Assembly (NCBI RefSeq): GCF_000701345.1 | Contig: NZ_JNIJ01000005.1 | Span: forward strand, 124,001-188,000 | Direction of reading: 5' to 3' | DNA from: Bradyrhizobium sp. URHD0069 | GTDB taxonomy: Bacteria; Pseudomonadota; Alphaproteobacteria; Rhizobiales; Xanthobacteraceae | DNA length: 64,000 nucleotides | In this document: positions 62,738-64,000 of the stretch, piece after piece | Layout of the letters: each line of letters opens with the position of its first letter | Position numbering within the stretch: position 1 is the stretch's first letter | The notes under the pieces: model-generated | Told to the model about the DNA's origin: nothing | Seen by the model: only the letters and a program-made list of their open reading frames with translations | Databases searched by the model: none | Program-made: the position numbers and the translations under genes

Positions 62738-62784
62738 GAGCATTTCCTTGCGGCAAACCGGATTCCATCTTGCCGGAAATGCTC
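62738..62784. repeat. Palindromic repeat GAGCATTTCC...GGAAATGCTC
   Basis: A perfect 10-bp inverted repeat around TTGCGGCAAACCGGATTCCA. It belongs to the AACCGG-core family seen at 12196-12245 and 37839-37905. It lies 85 nt upstream of the small secreted-protein gene. Confidence 0.75.
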
Positions 62785-62919
62785 GGTACGATGACCGGAA
62801 GAATAGTCAACGGCAGTGCGTGAGACAAGGTTCCGTTACTGCGCCGGAAACACCGGCCTCGCCAACGGCTGGCGCGTCGTCGCGGTCAATCAGCGCTGGT
62901 AGGCGAAGGTTGCAATTTA

Positions 62920-63046
62920 GCGAGGGTAGGGTGGGCCAAGCCAACGGGTCGCGCGCATGCGCGCCGGATGATAAACTCCGCTAACCCACCACCATCAATG
63001 CACGCCCTTTTGATCAAGGTGGGCACGGCGCGGAGCCTTTAGCCCA
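62920..63046. repeat. Intergenic repeat with GTGGGCC...GGTGGGCAC segments
   Basis: GGTAGGGTGGGCCAAGCCAACGGGTCGCGCGCATGCGCGCC and GGTGGGCACGGCGCGGAGCCTTTAGCCCATCCTAC resemble a dispersed Bradyrhizobium repeat whose ends are GTAGGATGGG and its complement. No gene is seen in 62744-63048. Confidence 0.55.
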
Positions 63047-63048
63047 TC

Positions 63049-63837
63049 CTACGAATTCCGTCGTTGGCCGCGCAGCGTCGGCAATCCGATGCCGGCGGCG
63101 TCGAAGCCGCCATCGACGGCGAGGATTTGCCCGGTGATGTAGCTTGATCGGTCGCTGCACAGAAAGAACACCGCTTCCGCCAGCTCTTCTTCAAGGCCGT
63201 AGCGGTTGAGCGGGATCGCGTCGTGATAGTCGGCGCGGATCTCCGGGGTGTGGACGGCTTTCGCCATCGCGGTCTCGACCGGGCCGGGCGCGACGCCGTT
63301 GACGCGAATGCCGAGCGACGCCAGTTCGACGGCGAGTTGCTTGGTAAGATGCGCAAGTCCGGCCTTGCTGGTGCCGTAGGCCGAGCGCAGCGTCGAGGCA
63401 CGCACCGCCGAGATCGAGGTGATGTTAACGATCGCGCCGCCGCCATGTTCGCGCATCAAAGGCGCGGCCGCCTTGGTGCAGAGGAACGGCCCGGTGAGAT
63501 TGACAGCCAGCACACGGCTCCAATCGTCGTTGGAAGTCTCCAGGAGCGGCGCGAACACAGCGATACCGGCGTTGTTGATCAAGGCATCAAGCCGGCCGAA
63601 GCGCCGTTCGATTTCGGCGACTGCGCTCGCAACCGCCTTTGCATCGGAAACGTCACAATGCAATCCCATCGTATGGCCGGGAGCGGCCAGCGCTTCCACG
63701 CTGGTCGATAACAGCTCGCTTTCGATGTCGAGCAGCGCCACGCGCCAGCCCTCGGCGAGAAACCGTTTCGCCACCGCAAGGCCGATGCCGCGCGCGGCGC
63801 CGGTGACCAGTGCGACTTTTTGCGGAGAAGGAGGCAT
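63049..63837 (-). CDS. SDR family oxidoreductase (FabG-like)
   Basis: Short-chain dehydrogenase of 262 aa. The Rossmann loop VTGAARGIGLAVAKR, NNAGIAVFAPL, catalytic SISAVRAS and YGTSKAGLAHLTKQLA (Tyr and Lys) are complete, and the C-terminus ends in ILAVDGGFDAAG. The substrate is unknown. Its frame continues upstream to 63981, but the ATG at 63837 follows GGAGG (AAGGAGGCATG) and gives the family N-terminus. Confidence 0.9.
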   Translation of the reverse strand: MPPSPQKVALVTGAARGIGLAVAKRFLAEGWRVALLDIESELLSTSVEALAAPGHTMGLHCDVSDAKAVASAVAEIERRFGRLDALINNAGIAVFAPLLETSNDDWSRVLAVNLTGPFLCTKAAAPLMREHGGGAIVNITSISAVRASTLRSAYGTSKAGLAHLTKQLAVELASLGIRVNGVAPGPVETAMAKAVHTPEIRADYHDAIPLNRYGLEEELAEAVFFLCSDRSSYITGQILAVDGGFDAAGIGLPTLRGQRRNS

Positions 63838-63890
63838 GGAGGTCCGTTTGTGGTTGATGAGCTGAGCGTTCCTATAACCCATGCCGTGCA

Positions 63891-63977
63891 TCGTGTCCCG
63901 GACCCACCTCGGCCAATCCTCAGCGACCCGGATCAGCGCGCACCGCTTGCGCGCCGCGCCGTATCCGGGGCACGACT
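63891..63977. repeat. Intergenic repeat at the right edge (CGTGTCCCGG...CCGGGGCACG)
   Basis: The arms CATCGTGTCCCGGAC and GTATCCGGGGCACGACTG are near-inverted and enclose GCGCGCACCGCTTGCGCGCC. It is a relative of 25948-26076. It is non-coding. Confidence 0.6.
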
Positions 63978-64000
63978 GCAAGTCGCGAAGGAAACGCGCA

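Noticed and set aside
1..64000. CRISPR arrays, tRNA or rRNA genes and insertion sequences
   Set aside because: No regularly spaced identical repeats, no rRNA sequence, no T-arm-like GGTTCGAATCC pattern and no transposase frame were seen. The repeats present are palindromic and dispersed.

Overview
The window looks like a chromosomal segment of a Bradyrhizobium-type alphaproteobacterium (Nitrobacteraceae, Hyphomicrobiales). The support is high GC, dense genes with ATGA/GTGA overlaps, the alphaproteobacterial orders zapA-6S RNA-ygfA and yebC-ruvCAB, a tkt-gap-pgk-fba cluster, and many short intergenic palindromes of the kind scattered through Bradyrhizobium and Rhodopseudomonas genomes. No phage, insertion sequence, CRISPR array, rRNA or tRNA was found.

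Layout. 1-4.9 kb: sulfate assimilation (tail of an upstream gene, cysH, then sbp-cysT-cysW-cysA). 5.1-12.6 kb: a CAP-domain lipoprotein, a patatin-like lipase coupled to 3-hydroxybutyrate dehydrogenase, a flippase, a DsbD N-domain protein, YqgE, a TauD/TfdA dioxygenase, an SDR remnant and a CsbD-like protein. 12.7-17.4 kb: an SGNH/DUF459 protein, a lytic transglycosylase broken by one frameshift, galU and a small coupled gene. 17.5-25.3 kb: a membrane GGDEF/EAL protein, quinone oxidoreductase, DUF1192, a candidate sRNA, DUF1465, rpmE and an ABC exporter. 25.5-33.9 kb: GNAT, a MotA/ExbB-like plus OmpA-like membrane pair, a decayed DUF1295/cyclopropane-synthase-like methyltransferase remnant, and an RND efflux pair. 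34-43.6 kb, minus strand: tkt, gap, pgk, class II aldolase, class I aldolase, thiE, a SEL1-repeat protein and an inositol monophosphatase. 43.9-46.4 kb: DUF4164, zapA, 6S RNA, ygfA, ymdB-like. 46.4-53 kb: a soluble chemoreceptor with a PilZ-like domain, yebC, ruvCAB, a Tat-exported phosphoesterase and ybgC. 53.2-58.3 kb: GST/TetR divergent pair, an HWE histidine kinase and ghrA-like reductase. 58.3-62.1 kb: an ECF sigma factor with its YciI/DGPF partner and SnoaL, DoxX, SRPBCC and VOC proteins. 62.2-64 kb: a small secreted protein and an SDR.

The most interesting signal is in the ECF module. Two near-identical promoter-like sites (TGTCGG, 17 nt, CGTC) lie just upstream of the YciI-sigma pair and of the SnoaL-DoxX-SRPBCC-VOC genes. 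This suggests a self-controlled regulon that can be read from sequence. Other points for a second look are the MotA/OmpA pair outside any flagellar context, the reversed-order chemoreceptor, a candidate terminator-ended sRNA at 22.1 kb, the single-base break in the transglycosylase, and two clearly decayed gene remnants.
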